This document shows, piece by piece, positions 19,987-31,980 of a stretch of DNA of 64,000 nucleotides. Below the pieces are notes generated by a model. That model was given only the letters and a program-made list of their open reading frames with translations. It had not been told where the DNA came from and did not search any database. Made by a program: the position numbers and the translations under genes. The stretch's first letter is position 1, and every line of letters begins with the position of its first letter. The stretch is from Datura wrightii (lineage: Eukaryota > Streptophyta > Magnoliopsida > Solanales > Solanaceae), in assembly GCA_035772735.1 (NCBI GenBank), contig JASDFA010000003.1:32170001-32234000 (forward strand), written 5' to 3'.

Positions 19987-21452
19987 TGATCTTGGGCAGA
20001 TTTATATGCCCAAGTGATACTCAAACGTATCATTTTTACCTTGTTTGTTGAGCAATGTGTATATAATATCATGTATTTGGTAATAAAATGCGAATTTATA
20101 CTAACCAACATGATTAGCATTTGTTTTGCAGGATAATGTGATTTTTAAGAGCTAAAATGCGTGTTGGAACTATGTCGGAGTTGGACTTGGATGCGAGCGT
20201 GGAAAAGACCTCGGATGGCATATTTTGTAGTGGCTCCGCGATGGTGCCGTGCCACGCTGCCATCGCGGTAGCACACAGCCTGGGCAGAAATAAAAGTGGC
20301 AATTTCCAGTGTGCCTGCGCGTCAGCTCCGTGGCACGGAGACAGGCCTCCGCGATGGCCTCCGTGCCACGTTGAGACTAATTATCCGGACCATGCAATTT
20401 CCAGAGAGGGTCCGCGTCCACGCCGTGTCACGGAGGCAGTGCTCTGCGTTGGCCTCCGTGACACGTTGCTTGTTATTCCGGGAAAAATTTCCCACTAGTA
20501 TAAATAGCACACTTAGGTTATTTTAAAAAAAAGTTTTTTTAGTTTTAGTTTTTTTAGCCTGAGTTCAGAAGTGGGAGCAGGAACGTGGTTTTGTGGCAGT
20601 TGAAGAATAGAAAAGATAAGAGTTTTCTTCTCTTCCCTTCTTCTTTCCTTCAATTGTATGCATGATTCACACTCATTCTAGGATGATTAATCCAAGAATG
20701 AGTGGCTAATTCCTCTCTTGCTGAGGTTTTGAACTTGTGAAATGAATGTTGGTAATAATTGATATGGTTTCTTCTTCTTCTTGCATGTTGTTCTATTAAT
20801 TCTTGTGCTTATTACATTCTTGATTGGCCACCATTAATGTATATCTAAAAAGTCCAATTTCACTCGAGAGAGCATGAAAGTGGAAAGTTGTGAATTAATA
20901 GGGTATTGTTCTTAACTTGATTTGGGAAAATTGGGGTTTGATGTGCTTTCTTGATAGAAATATACTTGAAAGCCGTATTAGTCAATTTAGGAACCGGAAT
21001 TGTAGTGTTAGGTCATAAATTGTATTTGATCACAGAAATGTAGACGAATGGTTTATGAAGCTAAAGTGAAATTAAATACGGAAGTTTTAATTTCTAGGCA
21101 AACGTTCTTGGCTAGCAATATGAAGAAGAAGATGACCAAATTATCATGATTATCAAATTCATTACTCGTTCTTAACCTTGGCATGTGCATATCCATTGTC
21201 TAAACTCAACGTAAATAGTAGTTATTAATTTTAGTAGATAATTAGTTTAGAAACAAAACTTACTCAAATCTTGGTTGGATTGTTGTTAACATAGTTAGAA
21301 ATAGAATAGAGATATAGTAAACTAGGCAGTTTTGCATATCTAGAGCAGCCTCCTTGGATCGATACTTGGCTACTTAGCCACTTTATTACTTGTTTGACCA
21401 CGTACACTTGCGTGTCGGTGTATAATATATACCGAGCAGCAGAGCGCGAACA
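19987..21452 (+). repeat. 3' LTR of A2
   Basis: It is 1466 bp, the same length as the 5' LTR, with about 16 substitutions between them. All promoter palindromes are kept except for single changes. TATAAATA is at 20499-20506. It is followed by CTAGG, the target duplication. Confidence 0.95.
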
Positions 21453-21875
21453 CTAGGGAAACTAACTTGCCGAAGGAAACTGCCTTAACATACCTCGTTC
21501 GTCGATTACTGATTAACTGGCGAGTTCCAGTTCATATTTAGCTTCTCTTCTCAACTGCAATCGTATTATTGGGGGAAAATGACTAGTTTCAATACTAAAT
21601 TCGGAGAAAAATGTTAACTTTACATATAAATAGAAACTATATTTCAACTTAACAGAACATGGTCGAAAACCCATAATTTCTTGAAAGTTCAAAAGGGAGA
21701 AAAACTTACTTGAAGCCTGTGATAGTATAGAAACTAGTTTGGAGCAATTCCAACGACTTTGGCTCGGTGGGGTTACGATTTTACGGGCGAATATCATGAA
21801 AATAACACTGTAGCAATGCTCCCTGCAGCCTTAAACTTCAATACCCGAAGTTAATTTGTATTCAGGCAACATCTC
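21453..21875 (-). repeat. LTR of F, piece 2
   Basis: It continues the F LTR after A2. It aligns with the C LTR around 51300-51720 (ACTAACTTGCCGA, GTCGAAAAC..., GAAGTTAATTTG). It ends where the G LTR begins. Confidence 0.7.
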
Positions 21876-23151
21876 TGTCACGCCCCGCCTTGGGAGACAT
21901 GACTGGCACCTGGTGCCCTACTAGGACCTGGACTGCCGGACTAACTAAGGCTAAGCACTTCTGGTGCTAGGCTGCCTCTAATTCTGGATTCATGAAAACA
22001 ACGGTCTATATAACGGCTGTAAATATAGCCTCTGGCCGACTAGGCCTATAGCCACCTGTAGGAATATAACAGCCAACCAGAACAACTGAGCATAAGGGAA
22101 CCTATGCGGGCTGACAAGGCCACCATGCTGACTAGTTATTACTGAAAAGTAGAATCAAGTGTCGAACTGATCTGTGACCGACAAGTTTACCAACTAACAA
22201 CTAAACAAGGCCCCACACAGCCATCACATGCAAATTAAAACATACACACGGCCCCACACGACCGGTACAACTAACCACAGGGAATATACAATCCGCAAGC
22301 CTCTAAGATTAATAAGAGGGTCGGAACAGGGCCCCGGCCTACCCATACTGTAAAACAAAATGGGAAGTAAACCTTTAGCTGTCAAGCTTCGGATGACAGG
22401 AGATGAAGGCTCTGTACGCTGGCTGGAACTACGAGGGATCTGTTCCTCGTCTATGAGTACCTGCAGGCAAGTAATGCAGTGCCCTAAAACGGGTGTCAGT
22501 ACCACTGGTACTGAGTATGCAAAGCAATAACTGAAAATAACTGAAAGTAAATAATAATACTGATAGATACTAAAGTAATAGGAGACGGGCTGAGACTGAC
22601 TGAAAAGAGCATAACTTTACTGAAGAGAGTAAGATTTATACCTGATAATATGGCGGTCTACTTTCTATCTATTAATAACTAACACAACATAGCATAAAAT
22701 AACCTTACCAGCCCCCATAAGTCGTAAGGTACCAACCAGCACACAATCTATATACCCCTACCCAGGTAATACCATCCACCTAGTAACTATGGCCATCCCG
22801 CCGGCCCCCTGGGTATGCAACTTTGGTCCGCTGGGCCCCTGACTATAGCTGGATCTGAGTCCGGAGGACTCCTGAAATTTGAAATATGAAATCTGTAATC
22901 CGAAAACTGTAATCTACACCCCGGGCACAAGCGCTCGACAGGGGGTGTGGTATAGTGTTGATCAGCCTGCTATAAGGAATCTGCATCCCATCTTCATCCG
23001 CTGGCGGACGGCATACCACTCCATAGAGTGACGTATCCTCACCCTCTAGCGGGCGAGTCAACACAACTATTAACCTTGGGGAGGTCAAGGAAGCTCTAAG
23101 GGTGCCCTACACAAAACAATCATGTCTCCACAGATAGCAATAACTGCATGT

Positions 23152-23313
23152 AATATATATATATATATATATATATACTGAATCTGATAATAATATTTAT
23201 ATTCTGATATTCTGTTCTAAATTTCATACTGAAATATACTGAATCTAATACTGAAATATGCTGAATCTGATACTGAAATATACTGAATCTAATACTGAGA
23301 TATACTGAGTCTA
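23152..23313. repeat. AT microsatellite and 22-bp tandem repeat (G LTR)
   Basis: An (AT)n run at 23152-23177 is followed by four copies of a 22-bp unit (ATACTGAAATATACTGAATC plus two bases) at 23226-23247, 23248-23269, 23270-23291 and 23292-23313. Confidence 0.85.
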
Positions 23314-24029
23314 AAATAATATTTCTGGAATATTCTGCTGGGAATTATACTGTTTTATTGAGTTTCATGCTGAACACTGTATAATAATTCTAACATGCTT
23401 ACTGAACTCATACTGAATATAATATACGGCTTCTGAAACATTCTACTGGAATTTGTACTATTTTGCTGTACTGGAACTACTAGCTTGCCGAAAGAAATTG
23501 GCTTTACATACCTCGCCTGGCGACTTTCTGATTAACTGGTGCAACTCAGCTAATGTTAAGCTATTTCTCCCAACTGTATTCATATTCACGAAAGAATAGA
23601 ATTAATTTTACTATTATTTTGGAAAGAAACCATACTTATGGATATACCTATTGCCTATTTTTGGACTTATCGAAGAACGACCGATAACTCATAATTTCTT
23701 GGAAGTCTAGAAGGGATAAATACTCACTTTAATGTTGGGAGTATATTAACACTAGTCTGGAGAAATTACACTTACCTTGGCTCGGTGAGACGACGATTTG
23801 TCGGCCGAATTTCACGAAACTAACTCCTTAGGAATGCTCTCTGCAGCTTTATACTTCGCTACCCGAAGTTAATTTGAGTTTGGACTACATTTGACGACGT
23901 AAACGGAAGGAAAATTATGTTGAACCTTCATCCCTCCCCTGTTTCTGTTCGTTCTCTTGAAATGAAGAATGAAAATGACCAGAAATAAATCAAAGTGGGG
24001 CTTTATATATTTGGACCTGAACCCCCTTT

Positions 24030-24097
24030 AAGTCGCATTTGTCGAATGCGATTTATAAGTTGCATTTGTCGAATGCGATTTATAAGTCGCATTTGAC
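24030..24097. repeat. 27-bp palindromic tandem repeat (G LTR)
   Basis: Copies are at 24030-24056 and 24057-24083, with a partial third after that. Each unit contains TCGCATT and AATGCGA as inverted arms around five bases (first arm TTGCATT in copy 2). It lies just outside a TATA-like TATATAAAG (reverse strand, near 24001), the slot where C carries the CGTGTCACGGAG palindrome. Confidence 0.75.
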
Positions 24098-24225
24098 TTG
24101 CGACGCTCCGATTTGGCGCTTGTCCGGTCTCTCCCTGGGCCCTTTTCTCGCACGTATGGCATTCTAAAACTCTTAACCAACATGCGAACAGGCCAATTAA
24201 GTGTCAAGAACTTACGGGGTGCAAC

Positions 24226-24570
24226 GGTTTCGCAGCGTAAACGGATGAAAATTATTTGATTTCCTTGTACTCTCTCAAGTATGACCGTATATAATATGTG
24301 AAATAAAATGAAATCAAAGAATGGAACATATATATACTTGAGGCTTTGGACAGGGGTCCGTTGCACAGACCTTGTCGTGCCACGGAGCCCAATGTGGAGG
24401 AAGGGGGTCCATGACACACCGCCTTTGTCGCGGCCTGTTCCTCCACGTGATGTTGATTCCACGCTCGTTCAACCTTTCCCTAGGCCCTTTCTCGTACATA
24501 TTGTACTCTAAAACTCTTAACCAACGTATGAATAAGCCGTATAAACATTAGAAACTTATGGGGTGTAACA
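24226..24570 (-). repeat. LTR of F, piece 3 (end)
   Basis: It resumes with TTTCGCAGCGTAAACGG, matching the E and C LTR order, and ends GTGTAACA at 24570. It contains a decayed promoter palindrome (GTGCCACGGAG near 24378, GTCCATGACAC near 24408) beside a TATATATA run at about 24330. Confidence 0.65.
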
Positions 24571-24730
24571 CAAATCCTGAATCTAGTCTTTGAAACCATC
24601 AGGGTATTATAACCCACCTCAATGGGGCACATCTTCTAGTGTAGGTGGCGGCCAGCACTAGAACAGGTTCTACATAATACCATCTCTTTAGAAGTAGGAG
24701 AACTCCCCCGATGTAGTAACTGGAATGTTA

Positions 24731-25063
24731 TGAGTCTTCCATCTTGATGTTTATGCATTGCTGGATCCAAGAGCCACATTATCCTTCATGACTCCTTATG
24801 TTGTTATTAGTTTTAGTTTCAATCTTGAAATCATCTCAGAACCCTTCTCAGTCTCTACTCTTATTGGTGCAGTTATAGCTCAATTGGTATACATAAATTT
24901 TCCGGTCATAGTTCTTCAGAAGGTCACCTCAACTGACCTAGTGGAGTTACATATAATAGATTTCGATGTTATCTTTGACTTGGATTGGTTGTATGCCTGT
25001 TATGCTTTAGTTAATCATAGAACTCAGTCAGTAGAGTTTCAACTCCCAGTGAGCCAGTCCTAG
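24731..25063 (+). pseudogene. Retropepsin fragment (H)
   Basis: The best frame reads VFHLDVYALLDPRATLSF followed by a TPYVV stretch and the VTSTDLVELHIIDFDVI region, then WLYACYALVNHRTQSVEFQL. This aligns residue by residue with the protease of element I at 59876-60184. Related families usually have DPGA or DSGA at the active site; here it is DPRA, as in I. It is a decayed fragment of the particle protease, with the upstream gag missing. Confidence 0.75.
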
Positions 25064-25199
25064 AGTGGAAGGGTAGTTCAACAATGCCTCTAAATCACTT
25101 TGTCTCCTACCTTAAGGTAAGAAAGATGATCTCCAAGGGTTGTGTATATCATCTAGTTCAAGTTAAGGATTCTAAGTCTAAAACCCTAACTATTGAATC

Positions 25200-25980
25200 A
25201 GTTCCTATTGTATATGAGTACTTGAAGTATTCCCAGATGATCTACCAATAGTCCCTCCCGAGCGGGAGATTGACTTTGGTATTGACCTTCTCCCTAATAT
25301 GTAGCCAATATCTATTCATCCTTACAAAATGGATCCTGCCGAGCTAAAGGAGTTGAAGGAACAGTTGAAAGATCTCATAGACAAGGGTTTTATTAGGCCT
25401 AGTAAGTCCCTGTTGGGTTCTCTAGTTCTCTTCGTGCGGAAGAAGGATGGTTCTCTTAGAATGTGTATTGACTATCATCATTTGATCAAGGTCACCATCA
25501 AGAATAAGTATCCCTTCCCTAGGATTGATGATTTGTTTGACCAACTTCTAGGGGCTAGGTGCTTTTCAAAGATAGACCTCAGATCCAGGTATCACCAGCT
25601 CAGAGTTAGGGAGTGTGATATTCTAAAAATAACCTTTAGGACTCGATATGGTCACTATGAGTTAGTAGTTATGTCTTTGGGAATAATGAATGCTTCTGCA
25701 ACTTTCATGGATTTGATGAACAAGGTGTTTCAGAAGTACCTATATATGTTCGTCATTATCATCATAGATGATATCCTCATGTACTCTCGGAGTGAGGATG
25801 AGCATGGCGCTCATTTGAGGATTGTATTGCGGACTCTTAAGGATCGCTAGCTATTTGCTAAATTCAGCAAGTGTGAGTTTTGGTTGAACTCAGTTGCATT
25901 ATTGGGACATGTGGTATCTAGTGAGGGTGTGCAGGTATACTCTCAGAAAATCGAGGGGTGAAGGACTGGCCCAGACTTGT
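25200..25980 (+). pseudogene. Reverse transcriptase (H)
   Basis: The longest open part is 25329-25850 (MDPAELKELKEQLKDLIDKG). The RT landmarks are visible: FVRKKDGSLRMCIDY, KIDLRSRYHQLRV, RTRYGHYELVVMSLG, and the catalytic box IIIDDILMYSR, which keeps both aspartates. A TAG at 25848-25850 interrupts it, after which LFAKFSKCEFWLNSVALLGH continues. It is typical of Tekay/Del-type chromoviruses, where the enzyme copies element RNA into DNA. The surrounding stops make it non-functional. Confidence 0.85.
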
Positions 25981-27991
25981 TAGCCCTTCTGATATTATAA
26001 GCTTTTTGGGATTAGCTGGCTACTACAGGAGGTTCGTAAAGGAATTTTCATCCATTGCAGCACCTTTGACTAAGTTTACCTAGAAGAAGGTCAAATTTAC
26101 AGTGGTTCGATGAGTGTTAGAGGAGCTTTTAGGAGTTAAAGACTCGACTCACTTCAACTCCATTTTTGACCCTATCAGAGGGAATATATTGTTTTTTTGT
26201 ATGTTGTGATGCTTCTTGAATTAGTCTTGATTGTGTGTTGATGTAGCATGGGAAGGTCATTTCTTATTCCTCGAGATAGCTTAAGAATCATGAGATGAAT
26301 TACTCGACGTATGACCTTGAGCTAGCAGCGGTTGTGTTTGCTGTGAAGATTTAGAGGCGCTATTTGTATGGGGTACATATGGATGTGTTCATGGACCACA
26401 TGAGCCTTCAGTATGTGTTTATTCAGAAGGATTTGAATTTGTGGCAAAAGAGATGGCAAGAAAAGGTCACAGTAGGCTGTCCATGGATAGTGTGTCCCGT
26501 GTTGAGGATGGGAGGAAATAATTGGTGAAGGATATCCACAGGCTTGCTGGTTTAGGGGTTCGCTTTACAAATTCAGCAGATGGTGGTGTTATTGTCCAGG
26601 ATGGGTTGGAATCTTTTTTGGTGATGGAAGTAAAGAAAGGAAAGATGAGGATCCTATCTTAGTGAAGTTGAAGGAAGATGTCCGAAATTAGAAAGTGGAG
26701 GTTTTCTTACAAGAAGGAGATGGTGTACTCCAACATTAGGGCCGATTGTATGTACTGGATGTGTATGATTTGATAGAGAGAATGTTTAGAGAGGCTTATA
26801 GCTCTCAATATTCCATCCATCTAGGTGCCACCAAGATGTACCATGATCTACGGGAAGTCTATTGATGGAATGGCATGAAGAAGGGCATTAGAGCATTTGT
26901 GGCTAAGTATCCTAACTATCAACAAGTGAAGGTTGAGCATCAAAGACCGGGAGGTATGCTTCAGGATATCAGTATTCCTACTTAGAAGTCAGAAGAGATC
27001 AACATGGACTTCATTATAGGGTTGCGCTATACATGCCAACAACATGACTCTATATGGGTGGTTCTAGACAGGTTGACCAAATCAACACATTTGATTGCAT
27101 GGAGTTCCATTGTCTATCATCTCAGATAGAGGTATTCAATTCACCTCTCAACTTTGGAAATCATTTTAGAAAGGTTTGGGTACTTAGGTGAAGCTTAGCA
27201 CAACTTTTCATCCGCAGACAGATGGTTAGGACTGGTGGACCATTTAAACTCTAGAGGACATGTTGAGAGCTTGCGTGATCAATTTCGAAGGTATTTGGGA
27301 TTATCACTTGCCTCTTATTGTGTTTGCCTATGATAACAAGTACCACTCCAACATTCATATTGCTCCATTTGAGGCTTTTATGGTTGGAGATGTAGGTCAC
27401 CTATCAATTGGTTCGAGGTAGGTGAGGCTACATTGATAGGTCCAAATTTAGTTCATGAGGCCATGGAGAAAGTTCAGCTTATTAGGGAAAGGCTAAAAAT
27501 AGCTCAGAGTTGACAGAAATCATATACGGATATTAGAAGGATAGAGCTTGAGTTTTAGGTCGATGATTGGTGTTTTTGAAGGTGTCTCCCATGAAGGGAG
27601 TGATGAGGTTCGGTAAGAAAGGGAAGCTCCGCCCCGATATGTTGGTCCTTATAAGATTCTGAGGCGAGTTGGCAAAGTGGCTTATGAATTGGAGCTACTA
27701 GCGAAGTTAGTTTCAGTACAACCAATTTTCCCCGTGTCCTTATTGAAGAAGTGCGCTGGAGATCCAGATCTAATTGTTTCGGTAGAAAGAATTAGTGTGA
27801 AGGATAATCTTACCTATAAGGCTGTTTAGGTTGAGATCCTTGATGGACAGGTTTAGAAGTTGAGAAACAAGGAGGTAGCTTTAGTGAAGGTTTTGTGGAG
27901 AAATTAGCTAGTTGAGGGAGCTACATGGGAAGCCAAAGTAGACATGTCTAGATACCGACATCTTTTCCCTCCCAACTCAGTTCCAGCATGA
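25981..27991 (+). pseudogene. RNase H, integrase and chromodomain remnants (H)
   Basis: Recognisable pieces are broken by many stops: LATTGGS-like RT connection (26015), AYASRK-type RNase H end (near 26260), a linker with DGGVIVQDG-like text (26580), the zinc-binding segment (around 26850-26940), the integrase core near 27000-27370, and PMKGVMRFGKKGKL-like text at about 27590. The end near 27930-27991 resembles the chromodomain terminus (a WEA... then YRHLFP segment). No long frame remains. Confidence 0.7.
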
Positions 27992-28202
27992 GGTACCAAT
28001 TTCCTCCTTAGTACTCTATTCAGTTTCACCTCAAGTTGATGTTCTTGGTTCCCCTTATGTAATAGTATGCACGCATGTTTCATGAATTTAGTTCAGTCAT
28101 GTGTCTCAGTCCAGAGTCGGTCACTCCATCAGTTTTTAGCTATAACTATTCAATTTTGGGATTGCATTTCCTTCCCTATCCTTCCAGTCTACTTAATCTA
28201 CA

Positions 28203-28234
28203 TTTGAGGATGAATTTTCCCAAGTGAGAGATAA
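28203..28234 (+). other. Polypurine tract (H)
   Basis: TTTGAGGATGAATT, then AAGTGAGAGATAA immediately before the LTR start at 28235. This is the usual arrangement in plant chromoviruses. Confidence 0.65.
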
Positions 28235-28368
28235 TGTAATACCCCCAAAAGCCCCACAGATTAGAGTTGAGACTTTCAGCAAAAACCAACAGGAAAATGA
28301 AACCAGGACATACCACGAGCATCAGGACGGTTCATCCTATGAGCCAACAAACCGTTGGTTATGCCCCG
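28235..28368 (+). repeat. 3' LTR of H, piece 1
   Basis: It starts TGTAATACCCCC and is cut by D after CCCCG at 28364-28368. The matching duplication after D is CTCCG at 39608-39612 (one mismatch). Confidence 0.75.
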
Positions 28369-30051
28369 TGATGTGCTATAAGTTCACAGTACTTTCAACA
28401 CTTAAAACTCAAAAAAATAGTATGGACTTAGGTATGTTTATATGGATATGAGGCACTTTTACTCTGATTTCAGGGAAAATAAGTGTTGGAGCAAAGATGT
28501 GCAAAAGAAGCCTTAAAATATAGAAAATTAGACAAAGTACAAGGCTCAGTATGAGCCGTACCTTGATTATACGAGTCGTACTGAGAACTATGATGAAATT
28601 CAGAAGGCTAAAGTGAGAAGAAGGCAACATATGACTCTCAGTACGAGCCGTACCAAAATGGTATGAGCTGTAACTTGAGTCGTAGAATTATTCAGAGGAA
28701 ATTGCACAAAGGCAGAGTCTGAGTACGGATGGACTCACGAATCATAACATCAATGTATGAACCATACCATGAGCCGTGGTGAACTTCAGAATATTCTTTG
28801 ATACTTAGTGGAATTTCATAAACTACAGACAGTACGAGTCGTAGGAAGAAGGTATGAGTTGTACCTCAACACTCGTGGAGAATTTCAGAAAATGTCAGGG
28901 TTCTCAAGGCCAAACCATGGAAGCATTGTACGACTCATAGGATGAAGCTACATATACCAGCCTGCCAACACTTAGCCAAATCTGCAGTAGCCAAGGACTT
29001 ACGAGAAGCAGGTACGACCTGTATAATCCTGTTATGGGTCGTAGGTCCAGTCGTGACACAGTCGACACCAGATATGAAAAATTTCTTGTTAGCTTAGGAA
29101 AACATTTCTAATGTCTTTATAAATAGCCTTTATGTTTTATTTTAGTTAAAGAAGGATAGAATCAAGTGAGTACACATGTGAAGAATTATTTGTGTGAATT
29201 TTTATCAAGTTTTGAGGAGCAATTCTTGGGATCAATTTCTTGATTTCCTACATTGTTCTTGAGATTATTCTTTGATAATCATATTAGGTTTTCTTCCAAT
29301 TGTTGCTATAGTATTTAATTATGTGTTTGTCTACGAAAGCAAATTGTAATCTTACAACCATGAGATGCTAAAACCTCCACAACTAGGGGTTGTGGGAACC
29401 ATGGTGGATTAAAAAACTAGGGTTGCACAAAAGTGATTCAAAACCAATGTGAAAAGCTTGTATTGTATTCTCTTCATCTTTAAACGCTTCTTAACGGTGT
29501 ATAACGTTAGGACTTTCTCAAATTCTTTACTTTCTTGAATCTAGAGAATTAGAGATTAGGAAAAGAGAATTACAATGAAGCCTTAGTCTTTATGATCATT
29601 GTATTAACTTGAGCTGTGGTTACAGGATAGTTAAATTTGGAACATATTGATAACGGTTAGTTTGAAATCGCTCAGGAGACCTGACCCGATGATTGAGTAA
29701 AGTAATCCAATAAGGACGAACCACTCGTTTGGATGAACTCTAGTTATCAGTTCTACAAGTAAGCATTGGGATTGATCACATGTGTATACTCGAAGTAGTT
29801 TTGAACCCATGGGGAACACTTACCCTAGTTGTTTGTGAATTTTGATCTGAATCACAAATATAATCTTGCTTTAATATTATTTTCTTCAAAACCCCCCAAT
29901 TTGGAGATAACTCACCAACAAGTTCAACTACCGGCATTAGTTTATATCTTATCCTATTCCCTGTGGGTTTGACCCCAACCTTTTAGTTGGGTTCTTTATT
30001 GAAAACAACCATTTCAAACTTTTTCAGGAAATGTGAGTTTGAGCGTTACTA
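28369..30051 (+). repeat. 5' LTR of D
   Basis: It starts TGATGTGCT and ends GAGCGTTACTA (TTATCA in the 3' copy). Bases 28548-29050 are packed with short palindromes such as TACGAGTCGTA at 28570-28580. TATAAATA lies at 29118-29125. It clearly pairs with 37951-39607 despite many substitutions. Confidence 0.9.
28548..29050 (+). promoter_or_regulatory. Array of TACGASTCGTA-type palindromes (D 5' LTR)
   Basis: About ten variants of TACGAGYCGTA/TACGACTCGTA are spaced irregularly and end some 65 bp before the TATA box at 29118. The perfect form is TACGA/TCGTA around one base. Equivalent arrays lie at 38125-38620 (3' LTR), 32865-33200 (internal), 43610-44110 (I) and 47885-48300 (B). Confidence 0.75.
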
Positions 30052-30056
30052 AAAAG

Positions 30057-30073
30057 TGGCGCCGTTGTCGGGA
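30057..30073 (+). other. Primer binding site, tRNA-Asp (D)
   Basis: TGGCGCCGTTGTCGGGA differs from the A2 site at one position (C to T) and lies five bases after the LTR. Confidence 0.85.
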
Positions 30074-30251
30074 ATACTGGCTAAGATTAGATTAATTGCT
30101 TGTATTTGAATTTTTGTTGTTATTTCTTGAATTACGTTTTCTTTGTGTTTTTGGATATCCACGGGTTTTTGCTTGGTAAATACCGAGTACTCATTGGAGT
30201 CAAAACCCCCATATTCCGTTCAATCTCGAACTTGAACAAACACTGCGTAAG

Positions 30252-31980
30252 ATGGAGAACCAGGAGCAGAGAGATGCCCGTATAGCTGAAGAAGCTAGGA
30301 AAACTGCACTTCAGGATGCATAGGATGCTCGAGATGAGGTTATTAATGCTGGTCAACATTGAAGGAGCAACAGAGGCCAAAGATATGCCCCTCAGTTCTT
30401 CAATGAAGATGACCCGAACATTGATGAAGTTGGGTTAATCGGAGCCATTGTACCACCACCACTACCTACTGGGGCCAAATTTGATATCACTATCACCATG
30501 ATTCAGTTATTGAACATGAAAGGGGTGTTTAGTGGTCATGCAGCTGATGATGCCAACTTGCACTTGATGAAATTTGTAGGAATATATAAGGCGTACAGGT
30601 TGCTCGGAGTTAGCCAAGATGCTATAAGGCTAAGACTCTTCCCCTTCTCTCTGTCTAGGGAGGCCACATTATGGTTATCGGAGTTTCCCAATAACTCCAT
30701 TACCAATTGGAGGGAGCTCAAGCAAGCCTTCTTAGAGAGATTCTTTCCACCCTCCAGGATGCTGCATCTTAAGGATGAGATCTACAATTTCTGACAACTG
30801 AAGATGAGGCACTTCATGAGACTTAGTTGACGTTCAAAACAAAGTTGACCAAGTGCCCGGACCACAAAATTCTTGATGATAGTCTGTTGGAGATTTTCGA
30901 TAGATCATTGAACAATCGTATAAAAGAAGTAGCAGACACAGTGGCGGGAGGAGCACTGATGATTCACACATGGGAGCAAGCCTCTACTATTCTTGACAGG
31001 GTGAAAAAAACAAATAGACCATGGCACACCCGAGAAGCAGAAGTAGCAGTCGGTACATATGCTATTGGTTTGATTGTAGACCAACGTAGGAAAGAAGAAG
31101 AATGTGACCAGGAATTGGCTCATATATTCACATCATTGGATTTTTTTACTAAGAACATCATTGGAGCTGGAGCCAAAAAGGCGAACGCAGTTGGGGCACA
31201 GGAATAGAAGCCAGGGCCGAACCACTCAGATTTCGAGGAGGGAAACTTCTTGGACAAATAGGTGGCGGGTTTCCTAGCCAACGCCTAAGGGTTTGTACAA
31301 GATACTTGGTGCCAAGGTTCTGGAAACCAAGGTTGGAACCAATATAGAGACAATTATAACCAGAATGGGTATAGAGATAGAATTCGAGGTCATCAGCGTG
31401 AGAGAGACTAGAGAGGGAATGATGGTTACTGCAATGACCGAGTTGGATTATACGTGTCACCTAATGCATGTGAGGGGGAGGATGGACAGTCGAAGTTAGA
31501 GAGCATGATGGCTGAGATGATAAAGAAGGTGAGATCCACAGATGATCAGTTGAAAGACATCCCATATATCAAGCATGGGTCAGAGAGTGGAGTCACATGC
31601 AACACCTATCAAGCAAATCGAACAATAGTTAGGGAAACTATCAGCATCTATGAACCTTAGGCAAAAGGGTACACTACCTAGCAACACAGTCCAGAATCCA
31701 AAGAACAATGGTCACTGTATGGCTGTGATGACTAGGAGTGGAAAGACCATGGTTGACCCCCCTCTACCAATTGTAGTTGAAAGGAAGAAAGAAAGCGTGA
31801 TCGAAGATGAAGAAGATGTTGCTAAGAAGGAACATAATGAGAATGCTAAGTTGACTGAGGCCCCAAATGGTGAAAAAGGGCCTAAAGCGGAACAAGGAGC
31901 AACGCAATTTACAAGGCTATTCCACGACCACCTCCACCGTTCCCTCAAAGAATGAAGAAAAAGGCAGAGCATGGTAAGTT
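30252..31980 (+). pseudogene. Gag, decayed (D)
   Basis: The start chosen is ATG 30252 (MENQEQRDARIAEEARKTAL), about 180 bases after the PBS. Stops appear at codons 24 and 37 of that frame. The capsid core is clear in the same frame at 30498-30794: LHLMKFVGIYKAYRLLGVSQ, RLRLFPFSLSREATLWL and LKQAFLERFFPPSR. The frame then changes (30827-31207, with LTKCPDHKILDDSLLEIF). A linker with the MTRSGKTMVDPP motif at 31728-31763 precedes the protease, as in Athila gag-pro. Several stops and shifts make it inactive. It is homologous to A2 Gag but clearly a different family. Confidence 0.85.

Larger units (their letters stand above)
11492..21452 (+). mobile_element. Complete Athila-like, polymerase-less element A2
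   Basis: It has two 1466-bp LTRs with about 16 differences counted by eye, a tRNA-Asp PBS, gag, protease, a leader intron, ORF2, an internal and a terminal polypurine tract, and a 5-bp target duplication (TTAGG/CTAGG, one mismatch). Total length is 9961 bp. No reverse transcriptase, RNase H or integrase motif occurs in any frame between protease and ORF2 or after ORF2. Near-identical LTRs mean recent transposition, so a partner element must have supplied the missing enzymes. Confidence 0.95.
21876..24225 (-). repeat. LTR G without internal sequence (probable solo LTR), inside the F LTR
   Basis: It starts TGTCACGCCCCGCC and runs to about GGGGTGCAAC at 24225, where sequence resembling the end of the F LTR resumes. 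It is 2350 bp, like the other LTRs of this group. No internal region is attached, so it looks like a solo LTR. A clean target duplication is not visible (ATCTC before, GGTTT after), so rearrangement or a fused pair of LTRs is an alternative. Confidence 0.65.
8928..24570 (-). mobile_element. Chromovirus F, interrupted by A2 and G
   Basis: It consists of gag and primer region (8928-10234) plus a 5' LTR broken into 10235-11491, 21453-21875 and 24226-24570. The remainder is beyond the E insertion, outside the window. The LTR pieces add up to about 2.0 kb, shorter than the 2588 bp of C, so the F LTR has internal deletions. The final GTGTAACA at 24563-24570 borders H sequence. Confidence 0.75.

Noticed and set aside
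28548..29050. CRISPR-like array from the repeated TACGASTCGTA words
   Set aside because: Spacing and unit are irregular, the words are short palindromes inside a plant LTR, and the host is a eukaryote.
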